From positions 1-5,287 of the forward strand of contig JAJYMR010000340.1 of assembly GCA_021786815.1 (NCBI GenBank): DNA of 5,287 nt. The letters are read 5' to 3'. The position numbers were made by a program, and so were the translations under genes. The notes under the pieces are model-generated. The model worked only from the letters and a program-made list of their open reading frames with translations. It did not search any database and was not told the DNA's origin. This document shows positions 1 through 5,287 of this stretch, piece after piece; within the stretch, counting starts at the first letter, position 1; every line of letters starts with the position of its first letter. The stretch is from Deltaproteobacteria bacterium. GTDB taxonomy: Bacteria > Desulfobacterota > Binatia > Binatales > Binataceae.

Positions 1-246
1 GACGAGCCGATTGAGACCGTCGTACTGGTAGGCCGTGACCGTGCCGCGCCGGTCGGTGAACCGCGTCAGGTTGCCGTTGCCGTCGTAGGCGTAGGCTGCG
101 GCCGCCCCGAGCGCGTCCTTACGCGAGGCGCGCTGGTCCATCGCGTCGTAAGTGTAGGACGTGGTGTTGCCGTTCGCGTCGGTGATGCTGGTGAGGTCGC
201 CCGCGCTGTCATAGCCCATCGTCCAGGTGTGGGGGGATGAATTCAC
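1..246 (-). CDS. RHS/YD-repeat protein, partial (runs off left edge, probably 5'-truncated)
   Basis: The minus-strand frame with codons ending at base 1 is open from 303 (in-frame TGA at 306-304) to the window edge. It encodes about three YD repeats, including the stretches GYDSAGDLTSITDANGNTT, YTYDAMDQR, YAYDGNGNLTRFTD and YQYDGLNRLV. The YD, G-x-L and GN-L spacing is diagnostic of the RHS/YD family, whose members are large secreted or surface shells that often carry toxin C-termini. The only canonical starts are GTG at 246 (chosen, behind a G-rich stretch) and ATG at 219. Either would begin the protein almost inside a repeat, with no signal peptide or N-terminal domain. Intact RHS proteins usually have long N-terminal regions, so this looks like a 5'-truncated copy or a rearrangement/assembly junction. 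The C-terminus is outside the window, so no toxin type can be given. Repeat identity is certain; start and intactness are not. Confidence 0.72.
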   Translation of the reverse strand, partial: MNSSPHTWTMGYDSAGDLTSITDANGNTTSYTYDAMDQRASRKDALGAAAAYAYDGNGNLTRFTDRRGTVTAYQYDGLNRLV

Positions 247-301
247 GCCCGCCAAACCAAATTTGCGGCGCGACGGGCTTAATTCCGCCCTTGCGATTTC
301 G

Positions 302-307
302 TATCAT
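302..307 (+). promoter_or_regulatory. Candidate -10 box for hldE
   Basis: TATCAT at 302-307 matches the sigma70 -10 consensus at 5 of 6 positions. A weak -35-like TTAATT (3 of 6) lies at 279-284 with a 17-nt spacer. Only 9 nt separate the hexamer from the hldE ATG at 317, so initiation about 7 nt downstream would give an almost leaderless mRNA. No Shine-Dalgarno sequence is visible before the ATG, which fits. This is a by-eye match only. Confidence 0.35.
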
Positions 308-316
308 CGCCGCATC

Positions 317-1846
317 ATGGCAAAAGTTCGGCGCGTTCGCGCCGCTGAGCAGAGCTCGCACAAGAAGTATCAGGACCTTCCCGACCTGAAACCGGTTCAT
401 GTTCTCGTGGCCGGCGAGGTAATCGTCGACCGTTACCTGTGGGGCGACGTGGCGCGAATCTCGCCCGAGGCGCCGATTCCGGTTCTGCGCGTCACGCGGC
501 GCGAGGAGAAACCCGGCAACGCGGGGTTCGTGATGGCGAACCTGTGCGCGCTCGGCGCCAGGGTGAGCGCGCTCAGCGTGGTCGGCGCCGACGCCGACGG
601 CCGGCTCCTGCGCGAGATCTTCCGCGGGCTCGGAGTCGATACCCGCTCGATAATCGTCGATCCCGAGCGCCCGACAATCGTCAAGGAACGGCTGCTTGGC
701 TCGGTCCAGGCGGCCCATCGCGCGACCCAGCAGCTGCTGCGCGTGGACGAGGAGGACAACCGCCCGCTCAGTCCCGCGCTCGAGCGGCGCGCGCTTACCG
801 AGCTCAAGCGTCAGCTTGCGCGCGTGGACGGCGTGCTCGTCTCGGACATCGACAAGGGCATCCTGACACCGCGGATACTGCGCGAGATAATCGACGGCGC
901 GCGGCGCAGGAAAATTCCGGTCGTGATCGACCCGAAGCTTACAGAGGACTTCTCGATATACCGCGGCGCCACCGCGATCACGCCCAACCGCTACGAAACC
1001 GAGCTTGCGACTGGGATGCGGCTTACGGACCGCGACGCATGGCGCGCGGCCGGCGCGCTCCTGATCGAGCGGCTCGGACTCGACGCGTGCCTGATAACGC
1101 TCGATCGCGACGGGATGTACCTGGCGGAGCGCGGCGGCGCGGGCACGTATATTCCCACGATGCCGCGCGACGTTTACGACGTAACCGGCGCGGGCGACGT
1201 GGTGCTTAGCACGTTCGGCCTGTTCCTTGTTGCTGATCTCGGCTATCCCTCCGCCGCCCGGCTTGCGAACCTCGCGGCGAGTATCGAGGTCACGCGGCTC
1301 GGAACCGAGGTCATCTCGCGCGAGGACCTGGCGCGCGCGCTTGCCCCTTCGCGCGACGGATACGAGCGCAAGATCGTCTCGCGCGAGGAGCTCAAGTCCG
1401 CGCTCGGGCGCGAGCGCCGCGCGGGCAGGCGAATCGCGTTCACCAACGGATGCTTCGACGTGCTCCATGCCGGACACGTCCAGCTTTTGAGCTTCGCCCG
1501 CTCGCAGGCCGACCTGCTGGTGGTCGGGCTGAACAGCGACCGCAGCGTGCGCGCGATAAAGGGCGACGGCCGGCCCGTCTATACCGCAAGCGAACGGGCG
1601 CGAATCCTGGCCGCGATGGAACCGGTCGATTACGTGGTCGTATTCGACGAGCCGCGCGCGGAGAAAATCGTGCGCGCGGTAAGGCCGGACGTCCTCGTAA
1701 AGGGCGAGGACTATCGCGACAAGGTCGTGGACGGACGTGATTTCATCGAATCTTATGGCGGACACGTGGTGCTAGCGCCGATTCTCCACGGGCGCAGCAC
1801 GACGCACACTATCGAGAAGCTGCTCGAGTCCCGAGGCGCTCCCTGA
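317..1846 (+). CDS. hldE: Bifunctional heptose-7-phosphate kinase / heptose-1-phosphate adenylyltransferase HldE (RfaE)
   Basis: This cytoplasmic 509-residue enzyme makes the ADP-heptose precursor of LPS inner core: kinase phosphorylation of D-glycero-D-manno-heptose 7-phosphate at C1, then adenylylation of heptose 1-phosphate (family knowledge). The ribokinase/PfkB domain spans about 28-345, with GEVIVDRY (33-40), RISPEAPIPV (48-57) and the catalytic loop DVTGAGD (288-294). The cytidylyltransferase-like domain spans about 368-502, with FTNGCFDVLHAGH (375-387; HxGH nucleotide site), GRPVYTASER (418-427), KGEDY (462-466) and GRSTT (492-496). E. coli HldE is 477 residues; the excess is a basic N-terminal tail and a longer linker. 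ATG 317 was chosen because the longer frame from GTG 227 adds 30 residues without family similarity and overlaps the RHS fragment. Oddities: the usual kinase GGAAN motif reads GNAGF (67-71), and DPKG reads DPKL (205-208). The 3' end overlaps convergent murJ by 38 bp. Confidence 0.93.
   Translation: MAKVRRVRAAEQSSHKKYQDLPDLKPVHVLVAGEVIVDRYLWGDVARISPEAPIPVLRVTRREEKPGNAGFVMANLCALGARVSALSVVGADADGRLLREIFRGLGVDTRSIIVDPERPTIVKERLLGSVQAAHRATQQLLRVDEEDNRPLSPALERRALTELKRQLARVDGVLVSDIDKGILTPRILREIIDGARRRKIPVVIDPKLTEDFSIYRGATAITPNRYETELATGMRLTDRDAWRAAGALLIERLGLDACLITLDRDGMYLAERGGAGTYIPTMPRDVYDVTGAGDVVLSTFGLFLVADLGYPSAARLANLAASIEVTRLGTEVISREDLARALAPSRDGYERKIVSREELKSALGRERRAGRRIAFTNGCFDVLHAGHVQLLSFARSQADLLVVGLNSDRSVRAIKGDGRPVYTASERARILAAMEPVDYVVVFDEPRAEKIVRAVRPDVLVKGEDYRDKVVDGRDFIESYGGHVVLAPILHGRSTTHTIEKLLESRGAP
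1809..1846. other. Convergent tail-to-tail overlap of hldE and murJ
   Basis: The last 38 bp of hldE (stop TGA 1844-1846) and of murJ (stop TAG on the minus strand at 1811-1809) share the same DNA. The region encodes the HldE C-terminus THTIEKLLESRGAP on one strand and the MurJ C-terminus VRERLGTRAASR on the other. There is no intergenic space, and no GC hairpin with a T-tract is seen here on either strand, so any terminator must lie inside the opposite gene or be Rho-type. Confidence 0.9.
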
Positions 1847-3266
1847 CCATCGCGACCAGACGCATCAGCTCCGGCATCCCGGCCAGGTACGCGATACCCA
1901 AGTAAACGATGCCGAAGGCCGGCAGAACCGTCAGGCCCCGCAGGCGCGGCCCCGTCCACGGGATGTAAAGCTTGAGCGCAAACGCCGCGACCGAGGCGAT
2001 GAGCGCCATCCCCCAAAGCCGCGCGAGAAACCTGCGGTCGAGCCCGGTCCATCCGATCCGCTGGTTGAGCTTCCATCGCAGCAGCGAGAATTCGACCCAT
2101 CCCGCCATCCCCGCCGACGCCGTCAGCCCCCCAACACCCCATCGCGGCGCGATTCCGAGCGCACGCGGAAGCGGAAACGCAAACAGGTATCCGAGCACGA
2201 GGGCGAGCGTCACCCGGACCGTCGCGAACTTGAGCGGCGTCTTCGTGTCCCAGAGCGCGTAGAACGCCGAATTGTAAAGCCGGCCCATCGTGACCGCCAA
2301 CATCCCAACTCCCGAGCCCACAAGCACCGACCATACATAGATGGCGTCGGCGTGCGAAAAGTCGCCGGACTGGAAGATGAACGCGGCGATCACGTCGCCG
2401 ACAAACAGAAACGCCGCCGCCGAGGGCACCACCAGAAACGCGATCTGCCGGAGCCCGGAGTTGAGGCGTGCGCGCAGGATTGGCGCGAGCCCGTCCTCCG
2501 ACGCCGCCGCCCGCGACATCGAGGGCAGCTCCGCCGCCGCGACCGACCATCCGAACAGCGCAAGCGGCAGCATGTACAGAATCTGGCCGTAATTGAGCGC
2601 CGCCACCGCGCCCGTCGGAAGCAGGCTCGCGAGCAGGTTGTCGACGTAGCCGCTTATCTGGCCGACGCCGCGTCCAGCTATCACCGGGCCCAGATTTTTG
2701 AAAACCGACTTGAGCGGCGCGGTGATTCGTCCAAACTCGGGCCTGAGCTTTCTTAGAAGCTTGAGCGTTTGCGGCAACTGAACGAGGACCTGCAGAAGCG
2801 AGCCCACCACCGAGCCCCACGCGATATCGACCGCAAGCCGGCTTTGCGAGCTGTGCGGCCCATAAAGCAGCAGTGTCGCAATAATCGCGATATTCCAGGC
2901 AACCGGCGCGGCGTACGACGCGAAGAAGCGATGGTGGCTGTTGAGCACGCCCAGGCACCACGCCGACATCGCGAGCATGCCCGCGCCCGGAAACAGCACC
3001 CGCACCAGCGTGATCGTCAGTTCGCGCTTGGCGCCGTGAAAGCCCGGCGCGATTACCGTGATCAGGTAAGGCGCCGCGGCAACCCCTGCCGCGACCATCA
3101 GCGCGACCCCCAGGCCGAGCATCGAGGCGACGCCCCACGCCAGCATGTCCGCGGTCTCGTCGTCGCCCTGGGCGAGCAGCCGGCTGTAGACCGGGATGAA
3201 CGACGCGGAAAGCACGCCTTCGCCGAATAAATTCTGCAGGATGTTCGGGATACGGAAGCCCGCCAT
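1809..3266 (-). CDS. murJ: Lipid II flippase MurJ (MviN family); real N-terminus lies upstream of this ATG
   Basis: MurJ is an inner-membrane flippase (MVIN/MATE-like, about 14 helices) that moves undecaprenyl-linked peptidoglycan precursor to the periplasm. The frame from the first ATG gives 485 residues, mostly hydrophobic helices. Family landmarks are FRIPNILQNLFGEG (4-17), SASFIPVYSRLL (20-31), APGF (73-76), FPGAGMLAMSAWCLGVLNS (92-110), LPSMSR (247-252) and DTKTPLK (340-346). ATG 3266 cannot be the true start: the same frame continues upstream with SRIAGVVRQSIFAHYLG and NSAAADAF, matching transmembrane helix 1 of E. coli MurJ, including the equivalents of R18, R24 and D39. No ATG, GTG or TTG occurs in that frame before the TGA near 3587. 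The start is therefore ATG 3457 plus a one-base frameshift, or a non-canonical codon. Arginines equivalent to E. coli R52 and R270 are Q11 and I229 here. The gene is convergent with hldE, and its TAG lies inside hldE. Confidence 0.9.
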   Translation of the reverse strand: MAGFRIPNILQNLFGEGVLSASFIPVYSRLLAQGDDETADMLAWGVASMLGLGVALMVAAGVAAAPYLITVIAPGFHGAKRELTITLVRVLFPGAGMLAMSAWCLGVLNSHHRFFASYAAPVAWNIAIIATLLLYGPHSSQSRLAVDIAWGSVVGSLLQVLVQLPQTLKLLRKLRPEFGRITAPLKSVFKNLGPVIAGRGVGQISGYVDNLLASLLPTGAVAALNYGQILYMLPLALFGWSVAAAELPSMSRAAASEDGLAPILRARLNSGLRQIAFLVVPSAAAFLFVGDVIAAFIFQSGDFSHADAIYVWSVLVGSGVGMLAVTMGRLYNSAFYALWDTKTPLKFATVRVTLALVLGYLFAFPLPRALGIAPRWGVGGLTASAGMAGWVEFSLLRWKLNQRIGWTGLDRRFLARLWGMALIASVAAFALKLYIPWTGPRLRGLTVLPAFGIVYLGIAYLAGMPELMRLVAMVRERLGTRAASR

Positions 3267-3497
3267 GAAGGCGTCGGCCGCGGCGGAGTTGCCGAGGTAA
3301 TGGGCGAAGATGCTCTGGCGGACGACTCCCGCGATACGGCTCAGGAAAATTCCCGAGGCGACGATGCTCGCGCCGGCGCGGCTGCGCGAGAGCGCGGCCG
3401 CAACCCCCCGCCCGGCGTCCGACGCGGCGGCGGGCCGCTCGCCCGCACGTTCTTCATGCTTTCGGGTCTCGACGGTAAACGCTCCAAATCGCCTGAT
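3267..3497 (-). other. murJ: In-frame 5' coding extension of murJ without a canonical start codon
   Basis: Reading the murJ frame upstream of ATG 3266 gives RAGASIVASGIFLSRIAGVV, then RQSIFAHYLGNSAAADAF leading into MAGFRIPN. This is the conserved first helix of MurJ; family similarity is convincing up to about 3377. From there to 3497 the frame stays open but encodes a hydrophilic tail (ETRKHEERAGERPAAASD) with no family signal. Two starts are plausible. ATG 3457-3455 is in another frame, opens a run of codons almost all ending in G or C, and joins the murJ frame if the C6 run at 3404-3409 has lost one base. ATC 3497-3495 is already in frame and sits 9 nt after a TATACT hexamer. Confidence 0.75.
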
Positions 3498-3506
3498 GGC
3501 CGTATG

Positions 3507-3536
3507 AGTATAACTGGCAGGCGCCGCCTCGGGTAA
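3507..3536 (-). promoter_or_regulatory. Candidate murJ promoter
   Basis: On the minus strand TATACT (3512-3507) matches the sigma70 -10 consensus at 5 of 6 positions. A weak -35-like TTACCC (3536-3531, 3 of 6) lies upstream with an 18-nt spacer. Transcription would start near 3500, about 40 nt before ATG 3457 or essentially at the in-frame ATC 3497. It is placed sensibly for divergent transcription away from the crotonase gene. This is a by-eye match only. Confidence 0.4.
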
Positions 3537-3555
3537 TATCGCCGGGCGCGCCCCG

Positions 3556-3585
3556 ATGACAAACCTGCCGCTTCGGCCGTAAAAT
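3556..3585 (+). promoter_or_regulatory. Candidate sigma70 promoter for the crotonase-hemW unit
   Basis: ATGACA at 3556-3561 (5 of 6 to TTGACA) and TAAAAT at 3580-3585 (5 of 6 to TATAAT) are separated by 18 nt, the best promoter match in the window. The -10 hexamer ends 10 nt before ATG 3596, so initiation near 3592 would leave a leader of only a few bases. No Shine-Dalgarno sequence lies between, consistent with a leaderless message. Confidence 0.5.
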
Positions 3586-3595
3586 CAAAAGTGCG

Positions 3596-4378
3596 ATGCA
3601 ATTAGAAAACCTGCTCGTTCAACGCGATGACGGGGTCGCCACCGTTACAATCAATCGGCCCGACGCGCGAAACGCCCTGAACACCCCCACGCTGGCCGAA
3701 CTCAAGCGCGCCTTCACGGAACTCTCGGTCGACGACTCGGCGCGGGTTGTGGTCCTGCGCGGCGCGGGCGACGTCGCGTTTTGCGCCGGAGCAGACCTCA
3801 AGGAAGTCGCGCGCCTTGGCGACTTGCCCGCGCGCAGGCGCTATTTCAGCGCGGTCGCCGACCTGCTCGAGATAATCCATCGGATGCCGCAGCCTGTAGT
3901 CGCGCGGGTGGCAGGATATGCACTCGCGGGCGGGATGGGACTGGCGGCAGGATGCGATTTCGTGCTCGCGGCGGATAACGCCGAATTCGGCCTGCCGGAG
4001 ATACGGCTCGGACTGTTCCCGATGGTCGTGATGGCGCCGATTCTGCGTCTTTGCGGCCCGCGCGCCGCCGTGGAACTTGCGCTTGGCGGCGAGAGGATCA
4101 ACGCGCGGCGCGCCTACGAGGTGGGAATCGCGACGCAGGTCGTCCCGCTTGCGGAACTCGACGCCGAGGTGTGCCGGCTTACGAGCAAGCTCAAAAATTT
4201 CAGCCCGCTCGTGATGGCGCTCGGCAAGCAGGCGATTTACGGCTCGGCCTCGATGGATTACCTGAGCGCGCTCGGTTACCTGAAGGAGATGGTCGCGCTG
4301 GTCGCGTCCAGCGAGGATCTCAACGAGGGAGTGAACGCCTTTTTGAGCAAGCGCACGCCCGAGTTCAAAGGACGGTAG
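3596..4378 (+). CDS. Enoyl-CoA hydratase/isomerase (crotonase superfamily) protein, ECHDC3-like
   Basis: This 260-residue protein has the normal length and order of a single-domain crotonase, a soluble family acting on acyl-CoA thioesters. Visible landmarks are VTINRPDARNALN (17-29), the first oxyanion-hole segment FCAGADLKE (62-70), the second AGGMGLAAGCDFVLA (111-125), FGLPEIRLGLFP (131-142), GERINARRAYEVG (165-177) and a C-terminal AFLSKRTPEF (248-257). The Glu equivalent to rat mitochondrial hydratase Glu164 is present (E135), but the position of Glu144 is Gly115, and the usual GAGGTQRL stretch is replaced by PMVVMAPIL. Classical two-Glu hydration is therefore doubtful; isomerase, hydrolase or another crotonase reaction is possible and the substrate cannot be named. 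ATG 3596 places the N-terminus exactly where the family begins. hemW follows 9 nt after the stop, so the two genes are probably co-transcribed. No Shine-Dalgarno sequence is seen. Confidence 0.9.
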   Translation: MQLENLLVQRDDGVATVTINRPDARNALNTPTLAELKRAFTELSVDDSARVVVLRGAGDVAFCAGADLKEVARLGDLPARRRYFSAVADLLEIIHRMPQPVVARVAGYALAGGMGLAAGCDFVLAADNAEFGLPEIRLGLFPMVVMAPILRLCGPRAAVELALGGERINARRAYEVGIATQVVPLAELDAEVCRLTSKLKNFSPLVMALGKQAIYGSASMDYLSALGYLKEMVALVASSEDLNEGVNAFLSKRTPEFKGR

Positions 4379-4387
4379 CCGGGCCGG

Positions 4388-5287
4388 ATGGCGTTTTCGC
4401 TGTACATCCACATTCCTTACTGCGCCTCCAAGTGCCCGTACTGCGACTTCAACTCGTACGCGGCAACCTCGTGGCCCGAGGACGAGTACGTTCGCGCGCT
4501 TATCGCCGAACTCGATCGCCGCGTCGAAGAACCGTCTTTCGCTGGCGGGCGCCTCAAAACGATCTTCTTCGGCGGCGGAACTCCTTCGCTGTTCAAGCCC
4601 GCGTCAATCGGAGCGATTATCGACCGCGCCGCGAATCGGTTTGGCCTTGAGCGCGACTGCGAGATAACGCTGGAGGCGAACCCGGGCACCGTCGACTACA
4701 CAAAGCTCGTGGAATTGCGCGCAGCCGGGGTTAATCGAATCAGCTTCGGCGCGCAATCCTTCAACGACGCGACGCTCAAGTTCCTCGGCCGAATCCATCG
4801 CGCGGACGAAACCCGCCAAGCCGCCCGGATGGCCCATCGCGCGGGCTTCGAGCGGCTCAATCTCGACCTCATCTTCGCAGTCCCGGGCCAAAGTCTCGAA
4901 GACGTTATGGCCGATATCGCCGAAACTGTGGCGCTCGAACCGGATCATATCTCGGCCTACAACCTGACGTTCGAGGAGGGCACCGCGTTCTTCGCCGAGA
5001 TGCGCCGCGGGCGGATAACACCGCTTGCGAGTGATGAGCAGGCCGCGATGTACGCCGCGGTGCGCGAGGAGCTTCCGCGCCGGGGCTATGCGATGTACGA
5101 AATCTCGAATTACGCGCGCCCCGGCCATGAGGCGCGCCACAACCTCACCTACTGGCACGCCGAGACTTACCTCGGAATCGGCGCGGGAGCGCATAGTTTC
5201 GCGCGCGGCGAATCGGACGGCGGAGGCCGGCGATGGTGGAACGAGCGCAGCCCCGCTCGCTATATCGCGCGTGCGCTTGAGTCAGGA
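4388..5287 (+). CDS. hemW: Radical SAM heme chaperone HemW (coproporphyrinogen III oxidase-like), partial at right edge
   Basis: The frame from ATG 4388 is open for 300 codons to the window end; full HemW proteins are about 370-400 residues, so most of the radical SAM core is present and the C-terminal region is missing. Motifs: YIHIPYCASKCPYCDFNSY (6-24) with the cluster cysteines C12, C16 and C19, GGGTPS (62-67), EANPG (96-100), RISFGAQSF (117-125), DLIFAVPGQ (160-168), YEISNYARPG (237-246), HNLTYW (251-256) and YLGIGAGAHS (261-270). After the third cysteine comes D-F rather than the extra cysteine of true HemN (CxxxCxxCxC). This points to HemW, which binds heme and delivers it to hemoproteins, rather than the oxygen-independent coproporphyrinogen oxidase. 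It lies 9 nt after the crotonase stop with no clear Shine-Dalgarno sequence, suggesting translational coupling within one transcript. Confidence 0.92.
   Translation, partial: MAFSLYIHIPYCASKCPYCDFNSYAATSWPEDEYVRALIAELDRRVEEPSFAGGRLKTIFFGGGTPSLFKPASIGAIIDRAANRFGLERDCEITLEANPGTVDYTKLVELRAAGVNRISFGAQSFNDATLKFLGRIHRADETRQAARMAHRAGFERLNLDLIFAVPGQSLEDVMADIAETVALEPDHISAYNLTFEEGTAFFAEMRRGRITPLASDEQAAMYAAVREELPRRGYAMYEISNYARPGHEARHNLTYWHAETYLGIGAGAHSFARGESDGGGRRWWNERSPARYIARALESG

Noticed and set aside
227..316. Longer hldE starting at GTG 227
   Set aside because: The extra 30 residues have no family similarity, cover the RHS fragment's 5' end, and the ATG at 317 has a plausible -10 hexamer just upstream.
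439..1209. A plus-strand open frame of 256 codons inside hldE
   Set aside because: It is an out-of-frame shadow of hldE, arginine- and alanine-rich with no recognisable domain.
1314..1389. Direct repeat TCTCGCGCGAGGA at 1314-1326 and 1377-1389, each with a CTCGCGCGAG palindrome
   Set aside because: Both copies are inside hldE and encode SREDL and SREEL, ordinary sequences at the end of the kinase domain and start of the transferase domain. Shared GC-rich codon choice explains the match better than an operator.
209..1765. A 518-codon open frame on the minus strand opposite hldE
   Set aside because: It is antisense to a clear bifunctional HldE, its translation is rich in R, A and H without any family motif, and long stop-free antisense frames are expected opposite GC-rich genes.
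1753..3138. A 461-codon minus-strand frame overlapping murJ
   Set aside because: It is shifted by one base from the convincing murJ frame and has Gly/Arg/Ala-rich composition with no membrane helices or family motifs.
3341..3601. An 86-codon minus-strand frame from ATG 3601 in the region before murJ
   Set aside because: It is not an independent gene: it overlaps the conserved murJ first helix in another frame. Its internal ATG at 3457 is kept only as a candidate murJ start.
3602..4411. A 269-codon minus-strand frame opposite the crotonase gene, and a similar 196-codon one opposite hemW (4604-5194)
   Set aside because: Both lie antisense to well-supported genes and show only the composition of GC-rich shadow frames.
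1..5287. CRISPR array, insertion sequence, attachment site, tRNA or other structured RNA, phage or defence genes
   Set aside because: I found no regularly spaced repeats, terminal inverted repeats, transposase motifs or tRNA-like segments. The window is filled by housekeeping genes plus one RHS fragment.

Overview
This window comes from a GC-rich (about two-thirds G+C by eye) chromosome of a Gram-negative bacterium. The main evidence is a bifunctional HldE, which makes ADP-heptose for lipopolysaccharide inner core. Protein style suggests a soil or sediment lineage outside the well-studied Proteobacteria (Binatota, Acidobacteriota or Gemmatimonadota-like), but that placement is a weak impression. 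No mobile element, CRISPR array, tRNA or rRNA is visible.

Layout, left to right. (1) About 1-246, minus strand: the start of an RHS/YD-repeat protein that runs off the left edge. It opens directly inside YD repeats, so it looks 5'-truncated. (2) 317-1846, plus: hldE, kinase and nucleotidyltransferase domains fused. (3) 1809-3266, minus, with coding signal continuing to at least about 3377: murJ (mviN), the lipid II flippase. It converges on hldE and overlaps its 3' end by 38 bp. (4) About 3500-3595: a short divergent promoter region. (5) 3596-4378, plus: a crotonase-superfamily protein. (6) 4388 to the right edge, plus: hemW, a radical SAM heme chaperone, cut by the window end and probably co-transcribed with the crotonase gene.

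Two genes serve the cell envelope (hldE for LPS heptose, murJ for peptidoglycan precursor export). The crotonase and hemW form a separate two-gene unit with no obvious shared pathway. No clear Shine-Dalgarno sequence precedes hldE, the crotonase gene or hemW. For hldE and the crotonase gene, a -10-like hexamer sits only 9-10 nt before the start codon, which suggests leaderless transcripts.

I see no new multi-gene system here. The points most worth checking are: murJ has no usable start codon although its first transmembrane helix is clearly encoded upstream of the first ATG; family-typical residues are missing in MurJ, HldE and the crotonase; and an RHS fragment abuts hldE.
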